A stretch of DNA of 49,038 bases from Chloroherpetonaceae bacterium (GTDB taxonomy: Bacteria; Bacteroidota; Chlorobiia; Chlorobiales; Thermochlorobacteraceae): positions 1 to 49,038 of the forward strand of contig JANWWM010000074.1 of the NCBI GenBank assembly GCA_025055975.1, written 5' to 3'. Below the pieces are notes generated by a model that saw nothing but the letters and a program-made list of their open reading frames with translations, was not told where the DNA came from and searched no databases. The translations under genes and the position numbers were made by a program. Within the stretch, counting starts at the first letter, position 1; every line of letters begins with the position of its first letter. This document shows, piece after piece, positions 6,892 to 17,487 of the stretch.

Positions 6892-8088
6892 GATTTTGAA
6901 AAATTTTCGTTTCCCGACTTTCAGCACGGTTCCTCTCGCGTCGATGGTCAGTTCGAGTTTCGCGTCGGTGAGCTTTTCGTCGTTCATCGTAACGCCGCCT
7001 TGCTCGATGAGACGTCGCGCCTCGCTTTTGGTGCTTGCGGCGTTGGCTTTCAGCAGGGCATCGATGAGCGCGATGGAATCGGTTTCGACGGCGACTTCTT
7101 CAATGTCGTCGGGAACGCCGCCTTGCGAGATTTTTTCCGACGCTTCCAATTCTTTTCTCGCCGCCTCTTCGCCGTGAAAGAACTTGACGACGAGAAAGGC
7201 GAGTTGGCGCGTGGCTTGGCGCGGGTTTTCTTTGACGAGGCGTTGAAGGTCGCGCAACGCTTCGTCGGTTGCGACCCCCGTCAAGCGAGCGTATTTCTCG
7301 ACGAGCGCGTCGGGCGTTCTGAGCGTGGCTTGAAACATCTCGCGCGGCGGCTGATTGAAGCCGATGTAGTTATCGAGCGACTTGGACATTTTTTGAACGC
7401 CGTCCGTGCCTTCCAAAAGCGGAAGGGTTATGCAGATTTGCGGCTCGGCGATTCCGTATTCGCGCTGAATGTCGCGCCCGACGAGCAAGTTGAATTTTTG
7501 GTCGGTGCCGCCAAGCTCCACGTCGTTTTTGAGTTCGACCGAATCCATCGCTTGCGCGAGCGGATAGAGCAGCTCGTGAATCGAGATGGGTTCGCCCGAC
7601 TTGTATCGCTTCTCAAAATCGTCGCGCTCCAGCATTCTTGCGACGGTGTAGCGGCTGGCGAGACGAATCACGTCGGCAAACGACATTCTGCCGAGCCAAT
7701 CGGAGTTGTATCGAATCGTGGTTCTGGATTTGTCGAGGATTTTGGCGGCTTGCTCGAAGTAGGTTTCGCCGTGTTTGCGCGTTTCATCGAGCGAGAGTTG
7801 CGGGCGCGTTTTGTTTCTGCCGCTGGGGTCGCCAATCATCGCCGTAAAATCGCCGATGATGAGAATCGCCTCGTGCCCCAAGTCCTGAAAGTCGCGCAGT
7901 TTTCGGAGAACGACGGCGTGTCCGAGATGCAGGTCGGGTCTCGAAGGATCCGCGCCGAGTTTGACTTTGAGCGGCGTTTTGGTTTTGAGGCTGCGTTCGA
8001 TTTTTCGCGCAAGGTCGTCTTCGGAGATGATTTCGACCGCGTTGCGCTTGATGAGATCGAGTTGCTCGTTGAGCGATGGGAAGTTCAT
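6880..8088 (-). CDS. tyrS: Tyrosyl-tRNA synthetase
   Basis: Charges tRNA-Tyr with tyrosine in the cytoplasm. It is a class I synthetase of the TyrRS-2 (TyrZ) kind, with [15 protein letters not shown] carrying the HIGH-type motif (HLGH), [24 protein letters not shown] and the KMSKS loop intact. An S4-like RNA-binding domain closes the protein ([17 protein letters not shown]...). The frame is open to an ATG at 8112, but the ATG at 8088 ([10 protein letters not shown], 402 residues) starts where the family does, so it is preferred; eight more residues are possible. It is divergent from obg. The stop codon sits in a small hairpin. Confidence 0.94.
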   Translation of the reverse strand: MNFPSLNEQLDLIKRNAVEIISEDDLARKIERSLKTKTPLKVKLGADPSRPDLHLGHAVVLRKLRDFQDLGHEAILIIGDFTAMIGDPSGRNKTRPQLSLDETRKHGETYFEQAAKILDKSRTTIRYNSDWLGRMSFADVIRLASRYTVARMLERDDFEKRYKSGEPISIHELLYPLAQAMDSVELKNDVELGGTDQKFNLLVGRDIQREYGIAEPQICITLPLLEGTDGVQKMSKSLDNYIGFNQPPREMFQATLRTPDALVEKYARLTGVATDEALRDLQRLVKENPRQATRQLAFLVVKFFHGEEAARKELEASEKISQGGVPDDIEEVAVETDSIALIDALLKANAASTKSEARRLIEQGGVTMNDEKLTDAKLELTIDARGTVLKVGKRKFFKIVRK

Positions 8089-8112
8089 TCCGCCAAAATT
8101 TTTGAAGCGCAA

Positions 8113-9569
<1,457 letters not shown>

Positions 9570-9573
<4 letters not shown>

Positions 9574-9977
9574 GACAATTGTTTCAGATACTCGTTTTGT
9601 TTGGCATAGGCTTCCCGCTCAAATTTGTTGCCTAAATACGCTCGCCCCCAACCGTCGCGCAAGCCCGCTCGCAAAAGCTCAAACAGGTATAGCAAGGCAA
9701 ACGCATCTCCATACTTGCGCCACTGCTCTTCAATGTGAACAAGCTCGTGGGCGAGCATCAAGGCATCATTCTCGCTTCCTTCGGGAATGAAAATGTTTTC
9801 GCCCATCGTCATTCCCAACGGTCGCATTCCCAACACGTTGAGTTCGGGCACGACGATGACGCGCGTTTTGCGTCGTTGGGCGATTTCCGCGGCGATTCCT
9901 CTCTGCGCGTCTCTGCCCTTCCAAAAACGCGCGAGAAGCCTTGCAAACAGGTTTGCGCAAATCGGAGTGATTTTCAT
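9570..9977 (-). CDS. Small putative zinc metallopeptidase-fold protein (HELVH)
   Basis: A 135-residue protein with one clear motif, the zincin helix HELVHIEEQW, preceded by VVVPELNVLGMRPLGMTMGENIFIPEG. The conserved look of the 'is it new, is it installed' segment plus HExxH recalls DUF4157-like domains. A later glutamate in FEREAYAKQNEY may be the third zinc ligand. The start at 9977 (MKITPICANL) is preferred over the ATG at 10025 because it leaves a 51-nt promoter space before divergent argH. No signal peptide is obvious, although the N-terminus is mildly hydrophobic. Substrate and activity are unknown. Confidence 0.65.
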
Positions 9978-10028
9978 TTTCGTTTTCGGGGTTATTTCTA
10001 AATTGAGCCACTTTTGCGGTAGCATAAA

Positions 10029-11438
10029 ATGAAACGCTCAAAGAAAAAACAAAAACCCAACGCGAAACTTTGGGGCGGCAGATTCACGGAAGACCTCAAC
10101 GCGCTCGCCTTTGAATTCTCCAAATCCATTCACATCGACAAGCGGCTTTATCGAGAAGACATCGCGGGCAGTTTGGCGCATATCGAAATGCTCGCGCAAA
10201 AAGGCATCATCGCGCCTTCGGAGGCGAGTCAAATCGGGCGCGGCTTGCGCGAAATCGAGAAGGAAATCGACGAGGGCGTTTTTCCCCTCGATAGCGGTCA
10301 AGAGGACATTCACTTGGCGATCGAGCAGAGGCTTTTCGAGAAAATCGGAAACGTGGCGGGCAAATTGCACACGGCGCGCAGTCGCAACGACCAAATCGCC
10401 ACCGACGAGCGATTGTGGCTTCGCTCGGCGATTCAAACGCTCGCGGAAAGCGTCGCTTCGCTTCAACGCGCCCTGCTCGAAAAAAGCGACGCCCATTTCG
10501 GCGCGATCATGCCCGGCTACACGCACTTGCAACGCGCGCAACCGATTTTGCTTTCGCATCACCTTCTCGCCCACATCGAGACCTTCGAGCGCGACAAATC
10601 GCGTTTGCGCGACGCGCTGGCTCGAATGAACTTCTCGCCGCTTGGAGCCGCCGCGCTCGCGGGCACGCCGATTCCAATCGATCGCCACAAAACCGCGAAA
10701 GCATTGGGCTTCGCGGGCATCGTGGAAAACAGCATCGATGCCGTTAGCGATCGCGACTACGTCATCGAGTTCATCTCCGCCTGCGCCATCGCCATGATGC
10801 ATCTTTCGCGCCTTGCGGAAGAGTGGGTCTTGTGGTCGTCGCAAGAGTTTGGCTTCATCACCATCGCCGACGCTTTTGCGACGGGCAGCAGCATTATGCC
10901 GCAGAAGAAAAATCCCGACATGGCGGAGCTGGTTCGCGGCAAAACGGGCAGAGTCTACGGCGCGCTCATCAGCGTTCTGACCACGATGAAAGGCTTGCCG
11001 CTCGCCTACAACCGCGATATGCAAGAGGACAAAGTCCCGATGTTCGAAGCCTTCGACACGACGAAGCAGTGCTTTGACATCTTCGCCGAAATGGCGCGCT
11101 CGACCGAGTTTCACGAAAGCGAGATGAAAAAAGCCGTTCACCGCGATTTTTCGACGGCGACGGAACTTGCCGATTACCTGACCAAAAAAGGCGTTCCGTT
11201 TCGGGAGGCGCATGAAATCGTCGGCAACATCGTGCGCTTTTGCGTCGCCGAGCGTCTCTTGCTCCCCGACCTGCATCTAAAAACGCTCCATGCGTTTTCG
11301 CCCGCCTTTGATGACGACGTCTTCGAGTATCTCAACCCCGAAAAATCGCCCGCTCGCAAGAAATCGGCGGGAAGCACGTCGCCGAAAGAAGTGGCGAAAC
11401 AAATCGCAAAGTGGAAACGCTTGCTGAATTTGAACTGA
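10029..11438 (+). CDS. argH: Argininosuccinate lyase
   Basis: Last step of arginine synthesis: argininosuccinate to arginine plus fumarate; a cytoplasmic homotetramer of the fumarase/aspartase superfamily. The 469 residues match the family. Visible are KLWGGRFTEDLNALAFEFSKSI near the N-terminus, HTARSRNDQIATD, PGYTHLQRAQP, and the signature GSSIMPQKKNPD (about residues 285-296) with the catalytic serine loop. A lysine-rich tract opens the protein and an Ala/Lys-rich tail closes it. It stands alone, without other arg genes, and starts 51 nt from the divergent zincin start. Its product arginine is the substrate of the decarboxylase 3 kb upstream, but no operon link exists. Confidence 0.96.
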   Translation: MKRSKKKQKPNAKLWGGRFTEDLNALAFEFSKSIHIDKRLYREDIAGSLAHIEMLAQKGIIAPSEASQIGRGLREIEKEIDEGVFPLDSGQEDIHLAIEQRLFEKIGNVAGKLHTARSRNDQIATDERLWLRSAIQTLAESVASLQRALLEKSDAHFGAIMPGYTHLQRAQPILLSHHLLAHIETFERDKSRLRDALARMNFSPLGAAALAGTPIPIDRHKTAKALGFAGIVENSIDAVSDRDYVIEFISACAIAMMHLSRLAEEWVLWSSQEFGFITIADAFATGSSIMPQKKNPDMAELVRGKTGRVYGALISVLTTMKGLPLAYNRDMQEDKVPMFEAFDTTKQCFDIFAEMARSTEFHESEMKKAVHRDFSTATELADYLTKKGVPFREAHEIVGNIVRFCVAERLLLPDLHLKTLHAFSPAFDDDVFEYLNPEKSPARKKSAGSTSPKEVAKQIAKWKRLLNLN

Positions 11439-11458
11439 CGAGCTTCGACGCGCGGCGC

Positions 11459-12484
11459 TCAAAACGCGAGCGCGATGGAATCCGTCGGACGTTTCGACTG
11501 CGTCATCGCGTCTTGTTGAATTTGAAGCGAGGCGCGCACGCGATCGTTGTATTGATTCGTCGCAATCAGCGCGTCGATGACCGAGAGGGCGTGATTCAAA
11601 ACGACGAGCGAAAAGAAGGTTGAAGCGGTTTTCAGGTCTCGATTCGCCGCGCCGCGCATCGAGGCGTATTCCAAGTATCGTTGCGAATGAATCTCGAAGC
11701 GATTGTTCATTCGGCTGACGTCGTAATCATACCAGCCAATCGCGTATTCGCTGTATTTGCCGATGAGTTCGTAATACTGTTGGTCGCCGTAGGGCGGAAG
11801 GGTATGAGAGAGCGTCGCGCCCGTTGCGGCGACGGCGATGCGCTCAAACGAATTGAGGAAGCGATAATCGCGGTTGCGAATTTCGTTCAGGCGCGTCTCC
11901 GTGCCCAGTTCCGCCGCCATCTGCCGAATTTGATTGGCGTTTGAGACCGCGCCCGAATTGAGAAATCGCTCCGTCGTGTAAATCTCCGACAGTCGGCGCG
12001 CGAATCGAACCGCGTCCCACCGCGTCCCGCCGTCGTTGGCGAATCCCGTTCCGTTTGGCGCGGGCGCATCGGCGAAGGCGACGAATTCTCGCTCGCCTCG
12101 ATGCCCTTTGTTTTGATAGTGAATCGCCGTCGCCCACAGCGCGACTTCGGCGGCGAAAAAGAGCGCGGAACGCCAATAACTTTCGGCGTAAAATTCGCCC
12201 GCCCCAGGCGCGATGGCGGAAAACGCCGCCGCAACGACGGGCGAGCGCAGTTTCTTCGGCGACGGCGTTGGCTCAACCTCGCCCGCGTCTTCGTAAGCGA
12301 CGCGCTTGCCGTCAATCACGAGCGGGCGATTGAGCCTGAGCACGCTCATCGCGCTTGGCTCTGGCTTGTTTGTTTGCTCGTTGGAGAGCGCAATCAAGCG
12401 TTGGCGTTTCGGAATTTCGCTCGGCGTTTGAGCGAAACTCGCTCGAAGCGAAACGGCAAGAAACAGCGCAAGAACGATTTTCAT
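11459..12484 (-). CDS. Secreted or membrane protein, DUF5683-like
   Basis: A 341-residue protein with a signal peptide (MKIVLALFLAVSLRASFAQ). The start at 12484 is chosen because it opens that signal; the longer frame to 12556 adds an unlikely basic stretch. The recognisable element is SAIAPGAGEFYAESYWRSALFF followed by hydrophobic AAEVALWATAIHY, the pattern of DUF5683-type proteins found in Bacteroidota and relatives. Further hydrophobic stretches occur near AVAATGATLSH and the C-terminal FFSLVVLNHALSVIDALIA. The function of such proteins is unknown. It lies downstream of lysS on the same strand and is convergent with argH with a 20-nt gap. Confidence 0.7.
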   Translation of the reverse strand: MKIVLALFLAVSLRASFAQTPSEIPKRQRLIALSNEQTNKPEPSAMSVLRLNRPLVIDGKRVAYEDAGEVEPTPSPKKLRSPVVAAAFSAIAPGAGEFYAESYWRSALFFAAEVALWATAIHYQNKGHRGEREFVAFADAPAPNGTGFANDGGTRWDAVRFARRLSEIYTTERFLNSGAVSNANQIRQMAAELGTETRLNEIRNRDYRFLNSFERIAVAATGATLSHTLPPYGDQQYYELIGKYSEYAIGWYDYDVSRMNNRFEIHSQRYLEYASMRGAANRDLKTASTFFSLVVLNHALSVIDALIATNQYNDRVRASLQIQQDAMTQSKRPTDSIALAF

Positions 12485-12568
12485 CGCGTTGAAACGGTTT
12501 TGACGCGGGAAGTTACCCAATCGCTTGATGCGAAAGCGTCTCCGAATTCGTCCCATTATGCAGACGCG

Positions 12569-14083
12569 CTATTCGGGTCGCATCGTCGGGAAGAAAATCA
12601 CGTCGCGGATTGATTCTTGTCCCGTAACGAGCATCGTGAGGCGGTCGATGCCGACGCCAACGCCCGCGGTTGGCGGCATTCCGATTTCGATGGCGCGCAA
12701 GAAGTCTTCGTCGACTCCCATCGCTTCGTCGTCGCCGCGCTCGCGCAATCGCGCTTGTTCTTCCAAACGCTCGCGTTGGTCGATGGGGTCGTTGAGTTCC
12801 GAATAAGCGTTGCAAACTTCTTTGCCCGCGACGATGAGCTCGAAGCGCTCGACAAGCCCCGCTTTGCTTCGATGCTTCTTGGTGAGCGGCGACATCTCGA
12901 TGGGGTAATCGATGATGAACGTGGGCTGAATCAAGTTCGGCTCGACGCATTCGCCGAAAATTTCATCGATGATTTTTCCGCTTCCGATTTTCGGGTCGAG
13001 CTTCAAGCCAAGTTCGCTGGCGATGGCGCGCAGTTCCGCTTCGCTTTTGCCTTCGATGTCTTTGCCCGCAAATTCCTTGATGGCTTCGGCTATCGTGAGT
13101 TTGCGATAGGGGGGTTTGAGATCGATTTCGCGCTCGCCGAATTTCGTCTTTGTCGAGCCATTTACGGCGAGGGCGATTTTTTCGAACAAGGCTTCGATGG
13201 TTTGCATCATCCAGTTGTAGTCCTTGTAGGCGACGTAGAATTCGAGCATCGTGAATTCGGGGTTGTGGAAGCGGCTAATGCCCTCGTTGCGAAAGACTTT
13301 GGCGAACTCATACACGCCGTCGAAGCCGCCAACGATGAGGCGTTTGAGATACAGTTCGTTGGCGATGCGCAGGTAGAGCTTCATATCGAGCGCGTTGTGA
13401 TGCGTCGTGAAAGGGCGAGCCGACGCGCCGCCGTAGAGCGGTTGCAGAATCGGCGTTTCGACCTCCAAAAGATTCAAGCCGTTGAGAAAGTCTCGAATCG
13501 TTTGAATCAGCTTGGCGCGCTTGACGAAGACTTCCCTCACCTGCGGATTGACGATCAAATCCACGTAGCGCATTCGATAGCGCTGTTCTTTGTCGCTGAA
13601 CGCATCATAGACGACCTTTTTGCCGTCGATTTCTTGCTCTTTGGCGACGGGTATCGGGCGGAGCGACTTGGAGAGCATTTCGAGTTTCGTGGCGTGCACG
13701 GAGACTTCGCCCGTTTTGGTGCGGAACGTGTAGCCGTGAACGCCAACGATGTCGCCGATGTCGAAGTATTTGAACGCCTTGTAGGCTTCTTCGCCCACGT
13801 CGTCTTTGCGCAAGTAGATTTGAATTTTTCCCGTCGAGTCTTGAATGTGAAAGAACGACGCTTTGCCCATGTTGCGAATGGTCATAATTCTGCCCGCGAC
13901 GGCGACGTCGGTTTTTTCGCCATCCACGAACGTCTCCACGAGCGGCTTGGCGTAATGCGTTACGGGAAACGAATACGGATACGGCTCGATGCCGAGTTCG
14001 CGCAGTTTGGCGAGATTTTCTCGGCGTTGGCGCATCAAATCGTTGAGTTCTTCCGCGCGCGTTTTGATGGTCTGTTCCGACAT
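12569..14083 (-). CDS. lysS: Lysyl-tRNA synthetase, class II
   Basis: Charges tRNA-Lys in the cytoplasm. The 504 residues comprise an N-terminal OB-fold anticodon-binding domain ([21 protein letters not shown], about residues 80-100) and then the class II core. Motif 1 lies around [14 protein letters not shown], motif 2 in [19 protein letters not shown], and motif 3 at the end in [14 protein letters not shown]. The closing [13 protein letters not shown] is characteristic. It is cotranscribed in orientation with the sigma-54 regulator upstream (45-nt gap) and the secreted protein downstream. A long antisense open frame covers it but is a codon-bias shadow. Confidence 0.96.
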   Translation of the reverse strand: MSEQTIKTRAEELNDLMRQRRENLAKLRELGIEPYPYSFPVTHYAKPLVETFVDGEKTDVAVAGRIMTIRNMGKASFFHIQDSTGKIQIYLRKDDVGEEAYKAFKYFDIGDIVGVHGYTFRTKTGEVSVHATKLEMLSKSLRPIPVAKEQEIDGKKVVYDAFSDKEQRYRMRYVDLIVNPQVREVFVKRAKLIQTIRDFLNGLNLLEVETPILQPLYGGASARPFTTHHNALDMKLYLRIANELYLKRLIVGGFDGVYEFAKVFRNEGISRFHNPEFTMLEFYVAYKDYNWMMQTIEALFEKIALAVNGSTKTKFGEREIDLKPPYRKLTIAEAIKEFAGKDIEGKSEAELRAIASELGLKLDPKIGSGKIIDEIFGECVEPNLIQPTFIIDYPIEMSPLTKKHRSKAGLVERFELIVAGKEVCNAYSELNDPIDQRERLEEQARLRERGDDEAMGVDEDFLRAIEIGMPPTAGVGVGIDRLTMLVTGQESIRDVIFFPTMRPE

Positions 14084-14128
14084 AGAGAGCGTTTGAATTT
14101 GAGAGACGAAACTTCGTTTTTCAGTTTT

Positions 14129-15559
14129 TCACTCCGCGTGTTCTCCCTTGACTTGAATGCCGAGTTTTTTCATCTGATAGCGAAGCACATGACGCTCGAT
14201 GCCCAAAAGTTTGGCGGCGCGGAGTTGGTTGCCATCGGTTCTTTGGAGCGCCTCCAAGATGAGCTTGCGCTCGATGTTTTCGAGATATTCTCTCAAACAG
14301 AAATTCGCCTCGAGCGCGGGTTCGCGTTCTTCTTTCATCAAAGGCTCTTTGAACGCGGGCGCGGGCGGCGGGGCTTCGACGCGCTTTCGGCGAACTCCGA
14401 GCGCCAGATGTTCGGGACGAATTTTCTCGCCGTTGGGCGCGACGATGACGGCGCGCTCCATCACGTTTTTGAGTTCTCGCGCGTTGCCCTTCCAATGATA
14501 GCCGAGCAACGCTTCGTAGGCTTCTTCGGAAAGTTCCAATCGCTTGCGCATCGTTTGGCAGAAGTTCGTCAAGAAGAAATCGGCTAATTGCAGAACGTCT
14601 TCGGGTCGCTCGCGCAATGGCGGCACTTCGATGGGAACGACCTGCAAGCGGTAGTATAAATCTTCTCGGAACTTGCCTTCCTCGATGGCGAGGGCGAGAT
14701 CTTTGTTGGTGGCGGCGATGATGCGCACGTCGCTTTTCAGGTCGCGCAAGCCTCCCACGCGACGAAAGGTTTTCGTTTCGATGGCTCTCAAAATTTTCGC
14801 TTGCGTCGAGAGCGGCATGTCGCCGATTTCGTCAAGAAACAGCGTGCCGCCGTCGGCGTATTCGAACAAGCCGATTTTTTTGCTCCTTGCGTCCGTGAAC
14901 GCCCCAGGCTCGTAGCCGAAGAGTTCGGCTTCGAGCAAGTTTTCGGGAATGGCGGCGCAATTGAGTTCGACGAAAGGCTTTGATTTTCGCGCCGAACTGT
15001 GATGAATGAACTTGGCGACGTGTTCTTTGCCCGACCCGCTTTCCCCCAAGATGAGCGCGGTCGTGTCGTTGGTTTGCGCCACTTGCGCGGCGAGTTCATA
15101 GACCTTCATCATTTTGGGCGAAGGACAAAGGATGAATTCCGATTCGCCGTAGCGACGCGCCGTTTCCTTGCTTAGCAAGCGAATTTGATTGCGCAGCGAG
15201 ATTTTTTCGGCGACTTTGGCGATGCAGAGTTTGAGCATTCCGATGTCGAAAGGCTTCAAGATGTAATCCGCCGCGCCGTTTCGCATCGCTTCAAACGCCG
15301 TTGGCACGTCGTTGAAGCCCGTGAGCATCAAGACCTGAACGCCCTCGTCGTTTTCGCGCAATTTTTTGAGAACTTCCACGCCGTTTATGTCAGGAAGGTA
15401 GTAATCGAGCAGCGCGATGTCGGGGAAAATTTTTCGCGCCGTCTCGATCGCTTGGGCTCCGTTCAGGGCGGTTTCGATGTGATAGCCCTCGCTTGAAAGC
15501 GCCTCTTTGACGAAATCAACGAGGACAGGCTCGTCGTCGACAACGAGAATCGTATGCAT
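14129..15559 (-). CDS. Sigma-54-dependent response regulator (NtrC family)
   Basis: A 476-residue transcription activator for sigma-54 promoters. The receiver domain (1-120) has phospho-acceptor D52 (LLDYYLP), acidic pair DD8-9 and K102. The AAA+ domain (about 140-380) has Walker A GESGSGKE (172-179) and Walker B TLFLDEIGD (239-247). The sigma-54 contact loop reads GAFTDA (219-224) rather than GAFTGA. A Fis-type helix-turn-helix lies at 435-468 (QLRAAKLLGIERHVLRYQMKKLGI). No histidine kinase is adjacent, so its partner is elsewhere or is the hybrid kinase at 23-26 kb (speculative). It lies between the tautomerase gene (18-nt gap) and lysS. Confidence 0.93.
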   Translation of the reverse strand: MHTILVVDDEPVLVDFVKEALSSEGYHIETALNGAQAIETARKIFPDIALLDYYLPDINGVEVLKKLRENDEGVQVLMLTGFNDVPTAFEAMRNGAADYILKPFDIGMLKLCIAKVAEKISLRNQIRLLSKETARRYGESEFILCPSPKMMKVYELAAQVAQTNDTTALILGESGSGKEHVAKFIHHSSARKSKPFVELNCAAIPENLLEAELFGYEPGAFTDARSKKIGLFEYADGGTLFLDEIGDMPLSTQAKILRAIETKTFRRVGGLRDLKSDVRIIAATNKDLALAIEEGKFREDLYYRLQVVPIEVPPLRERPEDVLQLADFFLTNFCQTMRKRLELSEEAYEALLGYHWKGNARELKNVMERAVIVAPNGEKIRPEHLALGVRRKRVEAPPPAPAFKEPLMKEEREPALEANFCLREYLENIERKLILEALQRTDGNQLRAAKLLGIERHVLRYQMKKLGIQVKGEHAE

Positions 15560-15577
15560 TTTCGTAGGGATTTGGCG

Positions 15578-15961
15578 TTATGCGTGAATTTGCTCGCCGT
15601 TGGCGAACGCCCAATTTTCCCATTGCGTCTCTTTGAAAACGATCATCACGTCTTTGGGCGCCAGCGCGGCGCGCGTTTCAAGGTTTGCGACAATGTTCTT
15701 CAAAAGTTCTCTTTTGACTTTCACGCTGCGACCGACGGAGAGCAAAATTTCAACGACGATGAACTTTTCGCTTCGCGGTTCGGCGAGGTTCGGGTATGAG
15801 AGGTCGTAGATGAAATCGTCTTTCGCAAGCTCAATGAAGCGTTGAAATCGATCCTGTTCGGGCACGCCCGACCGCGCGAGCGCGTCGTGAACCGCGTCCG
15901 CGATGGCGCGTTTTTCTTGCGCGGTTCTGCCTTGCAGCAGCGTAATGGTAACCAGCGGCAT
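15578..15961 (-). CDS. Tautomerase family protein (4-oxalocrotonate tautomerase superfamily)
   Basis: A 127-residue member of the tautomerase superfamily. After removal of Met the N-terminal Pro (MPLVTITLLQGRTAQEKRAI) would be the catalytic base. The length is that of the fused, two-subdomain members related to cis-CaaD/MSAD rather than the 62-residue 4-OT. The segments SGVPEQDRFQRF and VMIVFKETQWENWAFANG are strongly family-like. The physiological substrate is usually unknown. The start ATG lies 19 nt downstream of the tRNA-Arg gene on the same strand, so one primary transcript could contain both. Confidence 0.88.
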   Translation of the reverse strand: MPLVTITLLQGRTAQEKRAIADAVHDALARSGVPEQDRFQRFIELAKDDFIYDLSYPNLAEPRSEKFIVVEILLSVGRSVKVKRELLKNIVANLETRAALAPKDVMIVFKETQWENWAFANGEQIHA

Positions 15962-15980
15962 TAGCGTTGATTTATTGACG

Positions 15981-16054
15981 CGCCCTTGGGCAGACTCGAA
16001 CTGCCGACGCAGAGTTTAGGAAACTCTTGCTCTATCCATCTGAGCTACAAGGGC
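15981..16054 (-). tRNA. tRNA-Arg (anticodon CCT)
   Basis: A complete 74-nt cloverleaf on the minus strand. The acceptor stem GCCCTTG/CAAGGGC is perfect, the D stem is GCTC/GAGC, the anticodon stem AGAGT/ACTCT carries loop TTCCTAA with anticodon CCT (codon AGG, Arg), and the T stem GGCAG/CTGCC carries loop TTCGAGT. The discriminator base is G. CCA is not encoded. It lies between a hypothetical gene (55 nt upstream) and the tautomerase gene (19 nt downstream), all in one direction. Confidence 0.96.
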
Positions 16055-16109
16055 AAAAAAAGACGCGACGAGAGCTTCTCGATTCGCGCCAAAGGAAGTT
16101 ACGACGGTT

Positions 16110-16502
16110 TCAGGTTTTTTCATTGCCGAGCGCTTCGAGCATCAACGCGATGGCTTCGTCGATCGTCAGGTCGAAGACTCCCGCTTCGCCCGCGAAAAAG
16201 GCTTCCTTCCAAATCGCGTAGGCTTCGAGTTCTTTTGGCGAAACCTCTTCAAAGGCGACGAACGTCGCGCCTGAACGTTTGGCGCCCGATTCCAAAATGG
16301 GCAAATGCGGAATGAAGGTTTTGGCGTCGGACAAATGAGCGGCGTTGGGCGGAAAGACGTTCCGAAGCGAATAAATCGAGAAGTGATAGAGCGGTTCGGG
16401 GACGGGCAGGTCATCGAACGTGTCGATGCGCAGAAGTTTCGCCATTCCAAACGAGCCGTCTTTGCAAACGAAAGAAATCACGTCGCCCGCTTTGAGCGTC
16501 AT
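16110..16502 (-). CDS. Hypothetical protein
   Basis: A 130-residue acidic soluble protein of unknown function. The N-terminus (MTLKAGDVISFVCKDGSFGMAKLL) looks like a small beta-barrel that opens many 'immunity-like' or DUF proteins. The C-terminal half is helical (DLTIDEAIALMLEAL). No signal peptide or membrane segment. Its ATG overlaps the stop of the PfkB kinase gene by 4 nt (ATGA type), so it is almost surely cotranscribed and coupled with that gene. Confidence 0.7.
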   Translation of the reverse strand: MTLKAGDVISFVCKDGSFGMAKLLRIDTFDDLPVPEPLYHFSIYSLRNVFPPNAAHLSDAKTFIPHLPILESGAKRSGATFVAFEEVSPKELEAYAIWKEAFFAGEAGVFDLTIDEAIALMLEALGNEKT

Positions 16503-17413
16503 TCTTCGTCGATGCGGCTAAGTTCCAAGAAACTGCGATACCGATCGTCGATTTCCAGAAGGCTCAAGTTCAGCAAGCCTTCCGTTCCGAACTTTTCGAC
16601 GCAGAAGCTTGCCATCGCGCTTCCGTAGAGCACGGCTTTTCGGAGCGACCTTTCGGACAGGTCGCCGACTTTGGCGAGATACGCCGTGAATCCGCCCGCG
16701 AAGGCGTCGCCCGCGCCCGTCGGGTCGACGATGGTCTCGAGCGGATAGGCGGGCGCGGCGAAAACAGAGCCGTCGGTGAAGAGCAACGCGCCGTGCTCGC
16801 CTTTCTTGATGACGAGAATTTTTGGACCCATCGCGCGAATGAGGCGAGCGGCTTTGACGAGATTCGGACTTTGCGACAAGAGCCGCGCCTCGCTGTCGTT
16901 GATGATGAGCGCGTCGACGAGTTTGAGCGTCTCTTTCAGGTCGTCGAGTTTGTTTTCAATCCAATAGTTCATCGTGTCGCACACCGTCAGTTTGGGCGAC
17001 TTGACTTGTCGGAGCACGTTGCGCTGAATGACGGGATCCAAATTCCCAAGACAGACATACCTCGCTTCCTTGAACTTGTTTGGCAAAACGGGATTGAACT
17101 CGCTGAGCACGTTGAGTTGCGTTTCGATCGTGTCGCGGTTGTTCATGTCGTAGTGATAGCGCCCGTGCCAACGAAACGTCTTGCCGCCTTTGACGATCTG
17201 CAATCCCGACAGGTCGATGTTTTTCTCTTTCAGAACGTTGAGATTTTCTTCGCCGAAATCTTCGCCGACGGCGCCAACGAGCATTGGCTTATCGACGAAA
17301 TAACTCGCCGCAATGCTGATGAACGTCGCCGCGCCGCCCAAGACGTTCTCGCGCTTTTCAAACGGCGTTTCCAGATGGTCAATGGCGATCGAACCAATCG
17401 CAAGGAACGACAT
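16499..17413 (-). CDS. PfkB family carbohydrate or nucleoside kinase
   Basis: A 304-residue ribokinase-fold kinase. The N-terminal glycine motif is GGAATFISIAASYF (26-39). The C-terminal signature DPTGAGDAFAGGF (230-242) contains the catalytic base D236 and the anion hole. The substrate cannot be deduced; AIGSIAIDHLETPF resembles PfkB proteins of Chlorobi and others annotated only as sugar kinase. It sits 74 nt downstream of a GH13 gene on the same strand and is coupled to the small gene after it, which hints at sugar metabolism but is not proof. Confidence 0.9.
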   Translation of the reverse strand: MSFLAIGSIAIDHLETPFEKRENVLGGAATFISIAASYFVDKPMLVGAVGEDFGEENLNVLKEKNIDLSGLQIVKGGKTFRWHGRYHYDMNNRDTIETQLNVLSEFNPVLPNKFKEARYVCLGNLDPVIQRNVLRQVKSPKLTVCDTMNYWIENKLDDLKETLKLVDALIINDSEARLLSQSPNLVKAARLIRAMGPKILVIKKGEHGALLFTDGSVFAAPAYPLETIVDPTGAGDAFAGGFTAYLAKVGDLSERSLRKAVLYGSAMASFCVEKFGTEGLLNLSLLEIDDRYRSFLELSRIDEE

Positions 17414-17487
17414 AGCGTTGTTGAAAGGATGATGAACGACAAAAACGAGCGCCTTTCAGCGAAGCGCAAACGCGATTCGTCGCGCGC

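Noticed and set aside
12617..14587. A 656-codon plus-strand open frame
   Set aside because: Antisense of lysS and the sigma-54 regulator; no domain, no signal, and the opposite strand has two certain genes.
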